Shown: positions 1-8,590 of the stretch, in pieces
How the letters are laid out: each line of letters begins with the position of its first letter
Position numbering within the stretch: the first letter of the stretch is position 1
Assembly (NCBI GenBank): GCA_943908425.1
Contig: CALTTC010000008.1
Coordinates: forward strand, 1-64,000
Length of the DNA stretch: 64,000 nt
Direction: 5' to 3'
From: an uncultured Moraxella sp.
GTDB lineage: Bacteria; Pseudomonadota; Gammaproteobacteria; Pseudomonadales; Moraxellaceae
Position numbers and translations under genes: made by a program
The notes under the pieces: generated by a model
What the model was told of the DNA's origin: nothing
The model's input: only the letters and a program-made list of their open reading frames with translations
Database searches by the model: none

Positions 1-313
1 GCACTGAATTACTGCAATGGGATATTTATATTTTTAATGTTATTCTAAGATATTGAGCCAGGTGAATCAGTTTGTTATGTTTTAGAAGTGCCGTTGGTCT
101 TAATGCCAAATTGATGGATATAGAATATTTTGGAGTAAAAAAGAGGTCTGTTTTGCCGAATTTACCGCTTAATACATTCATGTTTTGCTACAAAACTCTT
201 TTTTATAAAAAAGATGTTACACGAAAAAGATGGTATTATGAGGGTATATGCAATACCATTACTGTATAATAACCGATATAACCAATTACAGTAACAGTAA
301 CCAGTGGAGAAAG
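1..313. other. Left-edge noncoding stretch with a possible -10 box
   Basis: No convincing gene was found here. Short open frames lack a ribosome binding site and resemble nothing known. A TATAAT hexamer at 265-270, about 45 bases before the first real start codon, could be the -10 box of the Ter cluster promoter. No good -35 box is visible at the right distance. GGAGA at 306-310 is the likely ribosome binding site for the gene starting at 314, although its spacing is short. Confidence 0.4.
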
Positions 314-1519
314 ATGACCAACATTTCGTTAAGCCGTGGGCAATTAGCGCTTACAGTGCATAGCACGCACGCTGATTGGCAGTTGGAGGAGCTATTGGGT
401 TTTGCTGAGCGTATCAACCCTAAGCGCGCCTTTTTATTTGTCTCCAAGGTGCTTGGGCGACATATCCCTGTCGCGCCAGCTTTAATGCGCCGTGCCTTTA
501 CGGATTTGGCACAGCTTATTCCAGCTAATCTGCCCGAGCCTGTATTGGTTGTTGGTATGGCAGAGACGGCAACAGGGCTTGGGGCGGGGGTGCATAGCGT
601 ATTGCAAGCGCGTTATCCAGAGGCGATTTTTGTGACCACCACGCGCCATTTGGCGGACAGTCCATTACTTGGGGTGTTTTTGGAGGAGCATAGCCACGCC
701 AAAAATCAGCGCATCTATCATGCCCACGACCCTATTTTGCAACAGCGTATTAACTACGCCAAAACACTGATTGTGGTTGATGATGAGATGTCTACTGGCA
801 AAACCTTGGTCAATCTTGTACACAGTCTACAGCAGGCAGGATTGCAACAGCTGTCGCATATTGTGAGCACAAGCCTTGTGGACTGGGCAACGGATGACTG
901 GGCAACGCCTTTGGTGGATAAGGGGTTGCACTGTCAAGCGGTATCATTACTTAAAGGCGCTTGGCAGTGGCATGAGAATACGATGGCAAGCGTGCCGATG
1001 ATGCCCAAAGTGGATAGCGTGGGCGAAGGTAACTTTGCTTGTCTGTCATCGCCAACTTGGGGGCGAGTGCCGTGTGATGATACGCGGTTTATGCCGTCTG
1101 TTAAGGTGTGGCAGTTTATTGATGAGCTCAGTGCCGAACACCCAAAGCGCGCGCCAAGATTATTAGTGCTTGGTAGTGGTGAATATGTGTGGGCACCGTT
1201 TTTGCTTGCTGAGCAGTTGCATAAGGCATTGCACGCGCGTTTTGGTGTGGATTGTGTGCAATTTTCTGCGACTACTCGCTCGCCCATTATGCTTGGCGGG
1301 GCAATTCATGCAAAGCTTGATTTTTGTGATAATTATGGGCTGGGCATTGCCAATTTTTTGTATAATGTGCGGGCAGATGATTATGATAAAATCATCCTAT
1401 GCGTGGAGACGGTAGCAGAAAGTGTGGATAAGGCGCTATTACAGGCATTGCCCAATATGGTGGTAGTTAGCGCCCAAGACTATCCTTTGGTGCCTGTACT
1501 ATCTGATGAAGCCCTTTGA
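314..1519 (+). CDS. Ter-cluster phosphoribosyltransferase with C-terminal TRSP domain
   Basis: A 401-residue cytoplasmic protein. The N-terminal half is a phosphoribosyltransferase-like domain with the PRPP-binding loop VVDDEMSTGKT near residues 155-165. The C-terminal third carries TTRSP, the signature that names the TRSP domain. Proteins of this architecture are known from Ter stress clusters, where comparative genomics has proposed that they help make a nucleoside-like metabolite; no reaction is proven. The ATG at 314 is preferred over an upstream in-frame ATG at 248 because homology-like sequence begins there and GGAGA precedes it. It is the first gene of a same-strand run with HAD, StiP, CitE-like and Ter genes. 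The family call is firm; the substrate is unknown. Confidence 0.85.
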   Translation: MTNISLSRGQLALTVHSTHADWQLEELLGFAERINPKRAFLFVSKVLGRHIPVAPALMRRAFTDLAQLIPANLPEPVLVVGMAETATGLGAGVHSVLQARYPEAIFVTTTRHLADSPLLGVFLEEHSHAKNQRIYHAHDPILQQRINYAKTLIVVDDEMSTGKTLVNLVHSLQQAGLQQLSHIVSTSLVDWATDDWATPLVDKGLHCQAVSLLKGAWQWHENTMASVPMMPKVDSVGEGNFACLSSPTWGRVPCDDTRFMPSVKVWQFIDELSAEHPKRAPRLLVLGSGEYVWAPFLLAEQLHKALHARFGVDCVQFSATTRSPIMLGGAIHAKLDFCDNYGLGIANFLYNVRADDYDKIILCVETVAESVDKALLQALPNMVVVSAQDYPLVPVLSDEAL

Positions 1520-1565
1520 TTGATGGTGTGGTGCTAATTTTGCTAAAAATATAAAAGGATAGCTA

Positions 1566-2357
1566 ATGGATAATTGGGCGCGTCCACTGGTCTTTGTGGA
1601 TTTGGACGATACGCTATTTCAGACGCATCGCAGGCTTACTCCTAGTGCAGAATTTGTGGTGGCAAGTTACGATAAAAACGCCACACCTTTGGCGTATATG
1701 AGTGATAAACAGCAAATGCTAACGCGCTGGTTGTGGCAAAGCACCGACGTTGTGCCAGTGACAGCGCGCAGTCCAGAGGCGCTTGCTAGGGTTGCGCTTG
1801 CCTTTCATCATGGGGCGATTTGTGCCCATGGGGCAATCATCTTAGATAACCACGGCAATACCGACCCTAACTATCACGCCATCATGCGACAAGCGTTATC
1901 CGCTTATCAACCACAATTTAGGGCACTTACCAAAACGGTGCAAGACATCGCAGTCAGTCTGGGTAGTGTGCGCTTGTGGACGGTAGCAGAGCAGGGGGTG
2001 GAGCTATATTTGATGGTCAAGCAAAATGACCTAAGTGCACCACTATTTTTGCCGAGTATTATTCAGCGCTTGCCAAGGGCTATGCTGGCAGAATTTTATT
2101 GTCATAGTAATGGCAATAATCTGGCAATTGTCCCAAAAGCGGTGAGTAAAGCCTTTGCTGTGCAATACTATCTTGAGCATTATGTGGCAGAACAGCGAGT
2201 TACCTTGGGCTTTGGCGATAGCTTATCGGATATGGCGTTTTTGTCGCTGTGCGATTTTTGGGGCGCGCCACGTCACAGTCAAATTAGTCGTTTTGCTAGT
2301 CAGCGTTTGGCAACTGCTTATAAAAAGCACGGTTATTTTGGGGATTATGATGAGTAA
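1566..2357 (+). CDS. HAD-family phosphatase of the Ter biosynthetic module
   Basis: A 263-residue HAD-superfamily hydrolase. Motif I is FVDLDDTLF (residues 10-18), where the two aspartates are the nucleophile and the general acid. A motif IV-like GFGDSLSDMAF near residue 220 supplies the magnesium-binding acidic residues. Between them lies a cap region typical of Cof-type sugar phosphatases. It probably dephosphorylates an intermediate made by the neighbouring phosphoribosyltransferase; that is inference from context. It starts 46 bases after the TRSP gene and its 3' end overlaps the next gene by 8 bases, which suggests translational coupling. Confidence 0.85.
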   Translation: MDNWARPLVFVDLDDTLFQTHRRLTPSAEFVVASYDKNATPLAYMSDKQQMLTRWLWQSTDVVPVTARSPEALARVALAFHHGAICAHGAIILDNHGNTDPNYHAIMRQALSAYQPQFRALTKTVQDIAVSLGSVRLWTVAEQGVELYLMVKQNDLSAPLFLPSIIQRLPRAMLAEFYCHSNGNNLAIVPKAVSKAFAVQYYLEHYVAEQRVTLGFGDSLSDMAFLSLCDFWGAPRHSQISRFASQRLATAYKKHGYFGDYDE

Positions 2358-3543
2358 TGATTTGCCACAAGCGATAGCAGAGCAAGCGCTAAGGCAGGGG
2401 TTTAGCGGTTCGTATTTACCAGCGCAGGTGCAGTTTTTGTTACGGCAGACTACCCTTACCCCCACGGTAGTGGATGAAAAAGAGCGTTTGATTCAATCAG
2501 GACAAAAGCATTATTCGCAGATGATTGGGCAGGAAATGCCCCCAAGTGCCGAGCATTTGCGTCTATATGATAGGGCGATGTCGGATGGTGCTAGGCGTTA
2601 TGCTTGTGAGGTGGCACAGCTTGCCAATCGCTTAGGACAAATTTATACTGATACTAAGCCGATAGTACTCGTAAGCTTTGTGCGCGCAGGTGTGCCACTT
2701 GGGGTCTTGTTAAACGATGCGTTGCACGATTTGGGGCGAGACTGTGTGCATTATGGCATAAGTATTATTCGGGATAAGGGCATTGATTTTGCAGGTCTTG
2801 CGTGCATTATTGCCAAACACGGCGTGGACAATATCGTGTTTGTGGATGGTTGGACAGGCAAAGGCGCGATTAAGGCACAGCTGATGGCAAGTTTGGGGGA
2901 TGATAAGCGCTTTGCTCCTTTATTGGCACGTCATGGCGATTTGCCACTGGTTACCTTGGCAGATGTCGCTGGCTGTGCGTGGCTTAGTGCAAGCTTTGAG
3001 GACTGGCTGATTCCTTCAGGAATTTTGGGCTCAACGATTTCAGGACTGATTTCGCGCAGTATTTTGCAGACAGCCCCGTTATCAGCAATGCAGATTGACA
3101 GCACAAATTGTACCGTTTGGCATAGCTGTGTGTATTATACGCACCTAGCAGTGCATGACGTTAGTCAAAGTTTTGTTGCGACAATCAACGAGTTAAGGCG
3201 CAAGATGGCAAAACAAGCGGGCGGTATGGCAAATTTAGGCTGTGCTGAGAATCTTGATAAGCAAACACAATCTGCCAGACACGCGCGCGTGCAAGCCCTG
3301 ATTAGCGACCTTGCCTATCATTACCAAATTGATGACATCAACCGCATTAAACCGGGCATTGCTGAGGCGACGCGGGCGATTTTGCGCCGTGTGCCAAAGC
3401 TTGTGTTGTTGCAAGAGAGGGCGCACCCAAGTACGGCACTGCTACGCCATTTGGCACAAAAAACCCACACGCCCGTGCAAGTGGTTGGCACAAGCATTGC
3501 CCCTTATCACGCCATTACCTTTATTGACAAGCTAGGAGCTTAA
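2350..3543 (+). CDS. StiP-type protein with phosphoribosyltransferase-like core and C-terminal PELOTA RNA-binding domain
   Basis: A 397-residue protein. The central domain shows the pattern VSFVRAGVPLGVLL followed by VFVDGWTGKGAI, a PRPP-loop-like motif of the family annotated as cysteine protease StiP / PRTase_1. The last 70 or so residues (VPKLVLLQERAHPST to the end) resemble the PELOTA RNA-binding domain found at this position in Ter clusters. An earlier in-frame start would lie deep inside the HAD gene, so ATG 2350 (or 2347) is chosen; GGGG at 2340-2343 can serve as ribosome binding site. The protease label comes from database naming; the phosphoribosyltransferase-like fold is the better guide. 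Coupled by overlap to the HAD gene. Confidence 0.8.
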   Translation: MSNDLPQAIAEQALRQGFSGSYLPAQVQFLLRQTTLTPTVVDEKERLIQSGQKHYSQMIGQEMPPSAEHLRLYDRAMSDGARRYACEVAQLANRLGQIYTDTKPIVLVSFVRAGVPLGVLLNDALHDLGRDCVHYGISIIRDKGIDFAGLACIIAKHGVDNIVFVDGWTGKGAIKAQLMASLGDDKRFAPLLARHGDLPLVTLADVAGCAWLSASFEDWLIPSGILGSTISGLISRSILQTAPLSAMQIDSTNCTVWHSCVYYTHLAVHDVSQSFVATINELRRKMAKQAGGMANLGCAENLDKQTQSARHARVQALISDLAYHYQIDDINRIKPGIAEATRAILRRVPKLVLLQERAHPSTALLRHLAQKTHTPVQVVGTSIAPYHAITFIDKLGA

Positions 3544-3549
3544 CATTCA

Positions 3550-4491
3550 ATGACGTTTTTGTCTGACACGCCCTTAACCAGTGTTTTACAGCTTGGGGCA
3601 AGCTTATATATGCCTGCTACGCGCGCTGATTTATTAGCAGTGATTGCCCATCATAAAATCCCTGACTTACGCTCGGTTATCTTGTGCTTAGAAGATGCGG
3701 TGCAGTTGGCGGATATGCCCAAGGCAATGGCAAATATTGGGCGACTGCTTGCAGAGTTAAATGACACCCCCAAGCGCCTGTGGGTCTTTATTCGCCCACG
3801 CAACGTAACTAATCTTGCGCAATTACTGGCTTTGGCAGACATTGGCAATATTGACGGCTTTGTATTGCCCAAATTTGATGTCAGTAATGCCGATACCTAT
3901 CAGCAATTACTGGCAGGCGTGGACAAGCTGTGGCTTATGCCTACTTTGGAGACGGCGCAAATTTTTGATGGCGAATGCCAGCGTGAATTGTGCGCACGAT
4001 TACAGAGCTTTAATAATATCTTAGCGTTAAGGGTTGGGGGCAACGATTTGCTAAATTGCTTGCATTTGCGCCGTCCATTTACAGGGACGATTTATGAGAC
4101 ACCGCTACACAGTCTGCTTGGGCAGTTGTGCGCGCGATTTTTACCGGCAGGGTTTGCGCTTACCGCACCAGTTTTTGAGCATTTTAATCAGCTTGAGGAT
4201 TTGGCACAAGAATTGGTTACAGACATTAATTACGGTTTTGCAGGTAAGACAATTATTCACCCAAAACAAATTACAACTGTGCACAATGCTTATAAGGTGA
4301 GCATACGTGAATGGGAGCAGGCGCAGGCGATTGTCGCACCAAATGCTAAGGCGGTGTTTGCGCAGGCAGGCTCCATGCTAGAGCCAGCAACGCACAGACA
4401 CTGGGCAACAAAAATTATCTTGCGTGGGCAACTGTTTGGCGTGCGGACAGAGTGTACGCCAAATGGTAATGCTTCGCCAAATTTTTTATAA
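3550..4491 (+). CDS. HpcH/HpaI aldolase / citrate lyase beta-like protein
   Basis: A 313-residue TIM-barrel protein of the CitE-like family. Visible family landmarks are the acidic metal-binding strand VILCLEDAV (about residue 40), LWVFIRPRN, GFVLPKFD, LMPTLETA, LRVGGNDLL and GKTIIHPKQI near residue 235. Relatives cleave or form C-C bonds next to a carboxylate or CoA ester with magnesium. In Ter clusters this member is thought to work with the phosphoribosyltransferases and the HAD phosphatase on an unidentified metabolite. It begins 6 bases after the StiP gene and ends 16 bases before terA, so it is almost certainly in the same operon. Confidence 0.85.
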   Translation: MTFLSDTPLTSVLQLGASLYMPATRADLLAVIAHHKIPDLRSVILCLEDAVQLADMPKAMANIGRLLAELNDTPKRLWVFIRPRNVTNLAQLLALADIGNIDGFVLPKFDVSNADTYQQLLAGVDKLWLMPTLETAQIFDGECQRELCARLQSFNNILALRVGGNDLLNCLHLRRPFTGTIYETPLHSLLGQLCARFLPAGFALTAPVFEHFNQLEDLAQELVTDINYGFAGKTIIHPKQITTVHNAYKVSIREWEQAQAIVAPNAKAVFAQAGSMLEPATHRHWATKIILRGQLFGVRTECTPNGNASPNFL

Positions 4492-4507
4492 CCATAAGGA
4501 ATAAGTC

Positions 4508-5698
4508 ATGAAAGAACTCATCGTTGGGGCAAATACGCCCATTAACGCTCAAACACTAGAGATAAGCATTCGCACAAAAGCGCCAGTAGCTACTGATGTC
4601 TCGGCTTATCTGCTTGCCAGTAGCACCCAAAAAGTGCGCGGTGATGACGATATGGTATTTTATGGTCAGCCAAATAACGCCAATAAAAGTGTCAGCCTAC
4701 TTAGCCAAACAAATCCTTACCGCTTTCGTTTGATGTTAAATAATATCGCAAGCGACATTGGCAAAATCGCTCTAACCTTGACTTTAGAGGGGGCGAGCAG
4801 TGTGCAAGCATTGCAAAATATCCATGTGGAATTGATGGGCGATGGACAGCTACTAGCAACAGGGCAGATAGATTGTATGGGACGTGGTGAGCTGGCACTC
4901 ATTGTTGGGGAGGTCTATCGCCACAATGGGGCGTGGAAATTTCGCTTAGTGGGGCAGGGCTTTAATGGCGGATTACAGCCGTTGGCAGAGCATTTTGGGG
5001 TGGAGATTGCCGAGGATACGCCAGCACCTGCCCCCACGCCCACGCGCGCGCCCATTAACCTATCTAAAGTGACGCTCACCAAAAATAATAGCCGTATCAA
5101 CTTAAATAAAAATAACACTGGTTTTGGTGAAATTAAAGTCAATCTTAACTGGAATAAGGGTACAAAAACTCCCAATACTACAGCCCCCCAAAAAAGCTTC
5201 TTTGACCGCTTATTAAGTGGCACGCCAAGCGCAAACAAGGGCGTGGATTTGGACTTAGGCTGTTTTTATGAGTTGCAAGATGGGACGCGTGGTATTGTGC
5301 AAGCGCTGGGCGATACCTTTGGTAGTTATCACAGTGCACCATTTGTCCAGCTATCCGCCGATGACCGTACAGGCACAAGTAGCGATGGCGAGTGGCTGAC
5401 CATCAATGGCACGGAGTGGCAACGCATCAAGCGTTTGGTGATTTATGCCTTTATTTATGAGGGCGTGGCAAACTGGGCGGCAACTGATGGCGTGGTGCGT
5501 CTGCTTGTGCCTAATCAGCCAGAGATTGAAATTGCGCTGACAAGCGACAATCGCAACTTGAATATGTGTGGCATTGTGGTGCTAACGAACACCCACGGCA
5601 GTATTGATGTTGAACGGCGTGTGGAATATGTCAGCGGACACAAAGAGCTAGACAAGGCGTTCGGCTTTGGCTTACGTTGGGCGCGTGGCAGTAAGTAG
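4508..5698 (+). CDS. terA: TerA-like protein with two TerD-type domains
   Basis: A 396-residue protein, close to the usual TerA length of about 385. Residues 1-170 are a divergent TerD domain: RGDDDMVFYGQ corresponds to the RGDxDFIFYN strand of TerD, and [19 protein letters not shown] to its terminal region. A polar N/K/T-rich linker around residues 175-235 leads to a second TerD-like domain ending GFGLRWARG. The acidic calcium-binding loop of canonical TerD (GDNRxGxGDGDDE) is not conserved in the first domain. TerD-family proteins bind calcium and act in stress tolerance, including tellurite, phage and colicin resistance in other bacteria. RBS AAGGA is at about 4496-4500. Confidence 0.78.
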   Translation: MKELIVGANTPINAQTLEISIRTKAPVATDVSAYLLASSTQKVRGDDDMVFYGQPNNANKSVSLLSQTNPYRFRLMLNNIASDIGKIALTLTLEGASSVQALQNIHVELMGDGQLLATGQIDCMGRGELALIVGEVYRHNGAWKFRLVGQGFNGGLQPLAEHFGVEIAEDTPAPAPTPTRAPINLSKVTLTKNNSRINLNKNNTGFGEIKVNLNWNKGTKTPNTTAPQKSFFDRLLSGTPSANKGVDLDLGCFYELQDGTRGIVQALGDTFGSYHSAPFVQLSADDRTGTSSDGEWLTINGTEWQRIKRLVIYAFIYEGVANWAATDGVVRLLVPNQPEIEIALTSDNRNLNMCGIVVLTNTHGSIDVERRVEYVSGHKELDKAFGFGLRWARGSK

Positions 5699-5805
5699 CG
5701 ATGTTGCCAGTAAATTTAAAAGAATGTAGTGTTTTGTAATTGCCCTTTAATCGCTTAGTATTTTATGCTAAATTAGCGAAGAATTTTCTATAAAAGGATA
5801 AGACA

Positions 5806-6381
5806 ATGGCAATTAGCTTAGCAAAAGGTGGCAATCTTTCTTTATCAAAATCCGACCCAAATCTTGTACGTATTTTGATTGGGTTGGGTTGGGATGAGCG
5901 CGCAACCGATGGGCAAGATTTTGACTTGGATGCCAGTGCATTTTTATTAAACAGCAGTGGCAAAGTCCGTGGCGACCACGATTTTATTTTTTATAATCAG
6001 TTAAAGTCCGCTGACGGTGCCGTAGAGCATACTGGCGATAACCGCAGTGGTCAAGGCGATGGCGATGATGAATCCATTTTGGTTGATTTATCTAAAGTTG
6101 CAAGCGATGTGGATAAAATTGCCATTACGGTCACTATCCACGATGGTGGCAGTCGCAACCAAAACTTTGGGCAGGTTGCCAACGCCTTTATCCGTGTCGT
6201 CAATCAAGACACGGGCTTAGAGATTGTCCGCTTTGATTTGGCAGAAGATTATTCTACCGAAACGGCGATGGTTTTCGGTGAGGTGTATCGCCACAATGGT
6301 GAGTGGAAGTTCCGCGCGGTAGGGCAAGGCTACACTGGTGGCTTACAAGCAATGTGCCAGCAATACGGCATTCAAATTTAA
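5806..6381 (+). CDS. terD: Tellurium resistance protein TerD
   Basis: A 191-residue single-domain TerD protein of typical length. It carries [19 protein letters not shown] (residues 26-44), [17 protein letters not shown], the acidic calcium loop [14 protein letters not shown] and the C-terminal [19 protein letters not shown]. Its residue choices ([23 protein letters not shown] at the end) match TerD better than TerE. Family members bind calcium in the cytoplasm near the membrane. It follows a 107-base gap after terA, so it may have its own promoter. RBS AAAGGATAAGACA precedes the ATG. Confidence 0.9.
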   Translation: MAISLAKGGNLSLSKSDPNLVRILIGLGWDERATDGQDFDLDASAFLLNSSGKVRGDHDFIFYNQLKSADGAVEHTGDNRSGQGDGDDESILVDLSKVASDVDKIAITVTIHDGGSRNQNFGQVANAFIRVVNQDTGLEIVRFDLAEDYSTETAMVFGEVYRHNGEWKFRAVGQGYTGGLQAMCQQYGIQI

Positions 6382-6425
6382 GCAGTTAGTTAAGCATTCA
6401 TAAACAATTTTTTAAGGATAAGACT

Positions 6426-7001
6426 ATGGCAATTAGTTTAACCAAAGGCGGTAACGTCAATCTAAGCAAAGAAGCCCCTTCAATGACCAAAACCACGCTA
6501 GGACTTGGTTGGGATGCACGTGCAACTGATGGACAAGATTTTGATTTGGATGCCATCGCCTTTTTGGTGGGTGAAAACGGTAAAGTAGCCAGCGATAGCG
6601 ACTTTATTTTCTTTAATAACCTAACCTCCGCTGACGGTTCGGTCAAGCACAACGGCGATAACCGCACCGGTGAAGGGGATGGCGATGATGAAACGTTAAG
6701 CATTGACCTGCAAAAAGTTGCCACAAATGTTGCCAAAATCGTCTTTGCGGTAACTATCTATGATGGACAAGGACGTAGCCAAAACTTTGGGCAAGTTTCT
6801 AACGCTTACATTCGCGTGCTAGATGAAGCCAATGGCAAAGAAATTGCCCGCTATGATTTATCAGAAGATGGCAGTACCGAAAGTGCGATGATTTTTGGGG
6901 AATTGTATCGCCACAATGGTGAGTGGAAATTCCGTGCGGTAGGGCAAGGCTTTAATGGTGGCTTAGGACCATTAGCAAGCTCTTATGGTGTGGCGGTCTA
7001 G
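6426..7001 (+). CDS. terE: Tellurium resistance protein TerE
   Basis: A 191-residue TerD-domain paralogue of its upstream neighbour. Distinguishing residues are [27 protein letters not shown] (complete calcium-binding loop), [11 protein letters not shown] and the end [10 protein letters not shown], all closer to plasmid TerE than to TerD. It starts 44 bases after terD with the same leader pattern AAGGATAAGACT before the ATG, so the pair arose by tandem duplication. A hairpin terminator follows at 7020-7047. Role: calcium-binding component of the Ter stress complex; the precise mechanism is not established. Confidence 0.9.
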   Translation: MAISLTKGGNVNLSKEAPSMTKTTLGLGWDARATDGQDFDLDAIAFLVGENGKVASDSDFIFFNNLTSADGSVKHNGDNRTGEGDGDDETLSIDLQKVATNVAKIVFAVTIYDGQGRSQNFGQVSNAYIRVLDEANGKEIARYDLSEDGSTESAMIFGELYRHNGEWKFRAVGQGFNGGLGPLASSYGVAV

Positions 7002-7019
7002 CCTTTGGCTTATTAATAT

Positions 7020-7047
7020 AAGGAAGGCTTTGGCTTTCCTTATTTTT
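7020..7047 (+). terminator. Rho-independent terminator after terE
   Basis: A 9-bp stem AAGGAAGGC / GCTTTCCTT with one G-T pair and a TTTG loop, followed by ATTTTTATG. It would end or attenuate the terDE transcript before the AIM24 gene. Confidence 0.7.
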
Positions 7048-7071
7048 ATGGTGAATAACAAAGGGTAATCA

Positions 7072-7776
7072 ATGGCAACGTTTACATTAATTGGCACGCC
7101 CGAGCCATTCTTGCACGCAAGTCTTGCCCGCGGTGAAAGCTTGTACTGCGAAAGCAATGCGATGGTAATGATGGAAGATACGCTGGAGCTAAAAGGGCGT
7201 TTGCAAGGTGGGGTGGTGCAGTCGTTCTTACGCCGTTTTGCCAATGATGAATCGCTTTTTCAGCAAGAAATCACCGCCACGCGTGGTGCTGGCGACTGTC
7301 TGCTCTCAGCGGCGCTAGATGGCGATATGCAGATTATGGAGGTTGGCGCGCGCCAATACACCTTAAGCGATGGAGCGTTTGTGGCGGCAAGTAGTGGCGT
7401 GGAAGTTAAGGCAAAAATGCAAAATATCGCCGGCGCTGTCTTTGGGCAGACGGGTGGTTTTTTTGTCATGCATACAAGCGGACAAGGACAGCTTGTTGTG
7501 TCGGGTGCGGGCACGTTGTTTGAGCTTGAGGTCACCCCCGACAAAGACGTGATTATTGACAATGGACATGTTGTCTGTTGGGACTCGGGACTACAGTATA
7601 GCATCAGTGCTAGTACGACAGGCGGTGGTTTGGTTGGTAATCTTGTCAATAGTCTGACAAGCGGTGAGGGCATTGTGCTACGTTTTTCGGGCAGTGGCAA
7701 GGTGGTGATTAGCTCGCGTAATCATGACAGCTTTTTGGCGTGGGTGCGCGCTAAGCTTGGCTTAGGCAAAAACTAA
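7072..7776 (+). CDS. AIM24 / TIGR00266 family protein
   Basis: A 234-residue protein of the AIM24 (DUF124) family, a beta-rich fold with no known enzymatic activity. Typical landmarks are the N-terminal LARGESLYCESNAMVMMEDTL, the glycine-rich GRLQGG and QFVxGG-like strands, and the turn GQGQLVVSGAGTLFE. No signal peptide or membrane helix is seen. Members often sit in Ter clusters, consistent with this position between terE and terZ. RBS AAGGG is at about 7062-7066. The short gap to terZ suggests the two are co-transcribed. Confidence 0.85.
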   Translation: MATFTLIGTPEPFLHASLARGESLYCESNAMVMMEDTLELKGRLQGGVVQSFLRRFANDESLFQQEITATRGAGDCLLSAALDGDMQIMEVGARQYTLSDGAFVAASSGVEVKAKMQNIAGAVFGQTGGFFVMHTSGQGQLVVSGAGTLFELEVTPDKDVIIDNGHVVCWDSGLQYSISASTTGGGLVGNLVNSLTSGEGIVLRFSGSGKVVISSRNHDSFLAWVRAKLGLGKN

Positions 7777-7801
7777 TTTAATCTAAAAAAGGAGTAATGT
7801 G

Positions 7802-8380
7802 ATGGCGTTAAATCTGACCAAAGGGCAAAAAATTAGCCTAACCAAAAACGATGGCTCAAGCCTAAGCAAGGTGTTTTTGGGTGTGGGCTGGGATGTCGCC
7901 CAAAGCAAGGGTTTTTTTGGCTTTGGTGGCGGTGCTAGCATTGATTTGGATGCGTCTGTTGTCTTGTTTGATGACAACAAAAACGTGGTAGATACTGTCT
8001 ACTTTGCGCAGCTTAACAGTAAAGACGGCAGCATACGCCACTCTGGCGATAATTTGACTGGTGAGGGCGATGGTGATGATGAGACCATTTATGTGGATTT
8101 ATCTTGCGTGCCAAGCCAAGTCAAAACACTTTTGTTTACGGTTTCAAGCTTTCGTGGGCAGACCTTTGATAAAGTAGAAAATGCCTTTTGTCGGTTGGTG
8201 GATGAGCACAGCGGGCAAGAAATCGCCAGCTACAAGCTCTCTTCACAAGGCGCGCACACTGCCCTAATTATTGCCAAACTCTACCGCCACAACGGCGAAT
8301 GGAAAATGCACGCTATCGGCGAGGCGATACAAGGGCGCACGCTACAAGAGATTATCCCAAAAGCAGTGCCATTTCTGTAG
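7802..8380 (+). CDS. terZ: TerZ-type TerD-domain protein
   Basis: A 192-residue TerD-family protein. Compared with terD/terE it has the glycine/phenylalanine insertion GFFGFGGGASIDLDAS, which is characteristic of TerZ, followed by the calcium loop [14 protein letters not shown] and the C-terminal [17 protein letters not shown] 7802 is chosen over a GTG at 7799 because GGAG at 7791-7794 sits 7 bases upstream of it. It is the last plus-strand gene of the Ter cluster. terB and terC are not present in the window, so the set is incomplete here or the missing genes lie elsewhere. Confidence 0.87.
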   Translation: MALNLTKGQKISLTKNDGSSLSKVFLGVGWDVAQSKGFFGFGGGASIDLDASVVLFDDNKNVVDTVYFAQLNSKDGSIRHSGDNLTGEGDGDDETIYVDLSCVPSQVKTLLFTVSSFRGQTFDKVENAFCRLVDEHSGQEIASYKLSSQGAHTALIIAKLYRHNGEWKMHAIGEAIQGRTLQEIIPKAVPFL

Positions 8381-8398
8381 GCTAGATAGCGATAGTAA

Positions 8399-8430
8399 AG
8401 CACTGCCTTTGGGTGGTGTTTTATTTTAGA
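8399..8430 (+). terminator. Probable terminator after terZ
   Basis: An imperfect hairpin (GCACTGCC / GGGTGGTGT with wobble pairs) is followed by TTTTATTTTA. It sits 19 bases after terZ in the convergent gap before the minus-strand LRAT-VWA gene. The remainder of the 8381-8590 gap shows nothing else I can name. Confidence 0.5.
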
Positions 8431-8590
8431 TAGTTATCCAACACCGCTTTTTTGCGTTCGCTTGTTTTATCCATTACTGCTTGAGTGGTGTGGATTTGGT
8501 TTTTAATCCTTGGTATCAAGGCTTTAAATTTTAAAAATATTGCTCTAAGCTTCACCGCACAAGACTTTTAATAATAAAATCTAACATAGC

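Noticed and set aside
72..269. Open frame of 65 codons at the left edge
   Set aside because: No ribosome binding site, no recognisable features, and it overlaps the likely promoter of the Ter cluster.
2155..2349. Longer N terminus for the StiP-type protein
   Set aside because: It would lie entirely inside the HAD gene in another frame; the good start is at 2347/2350.
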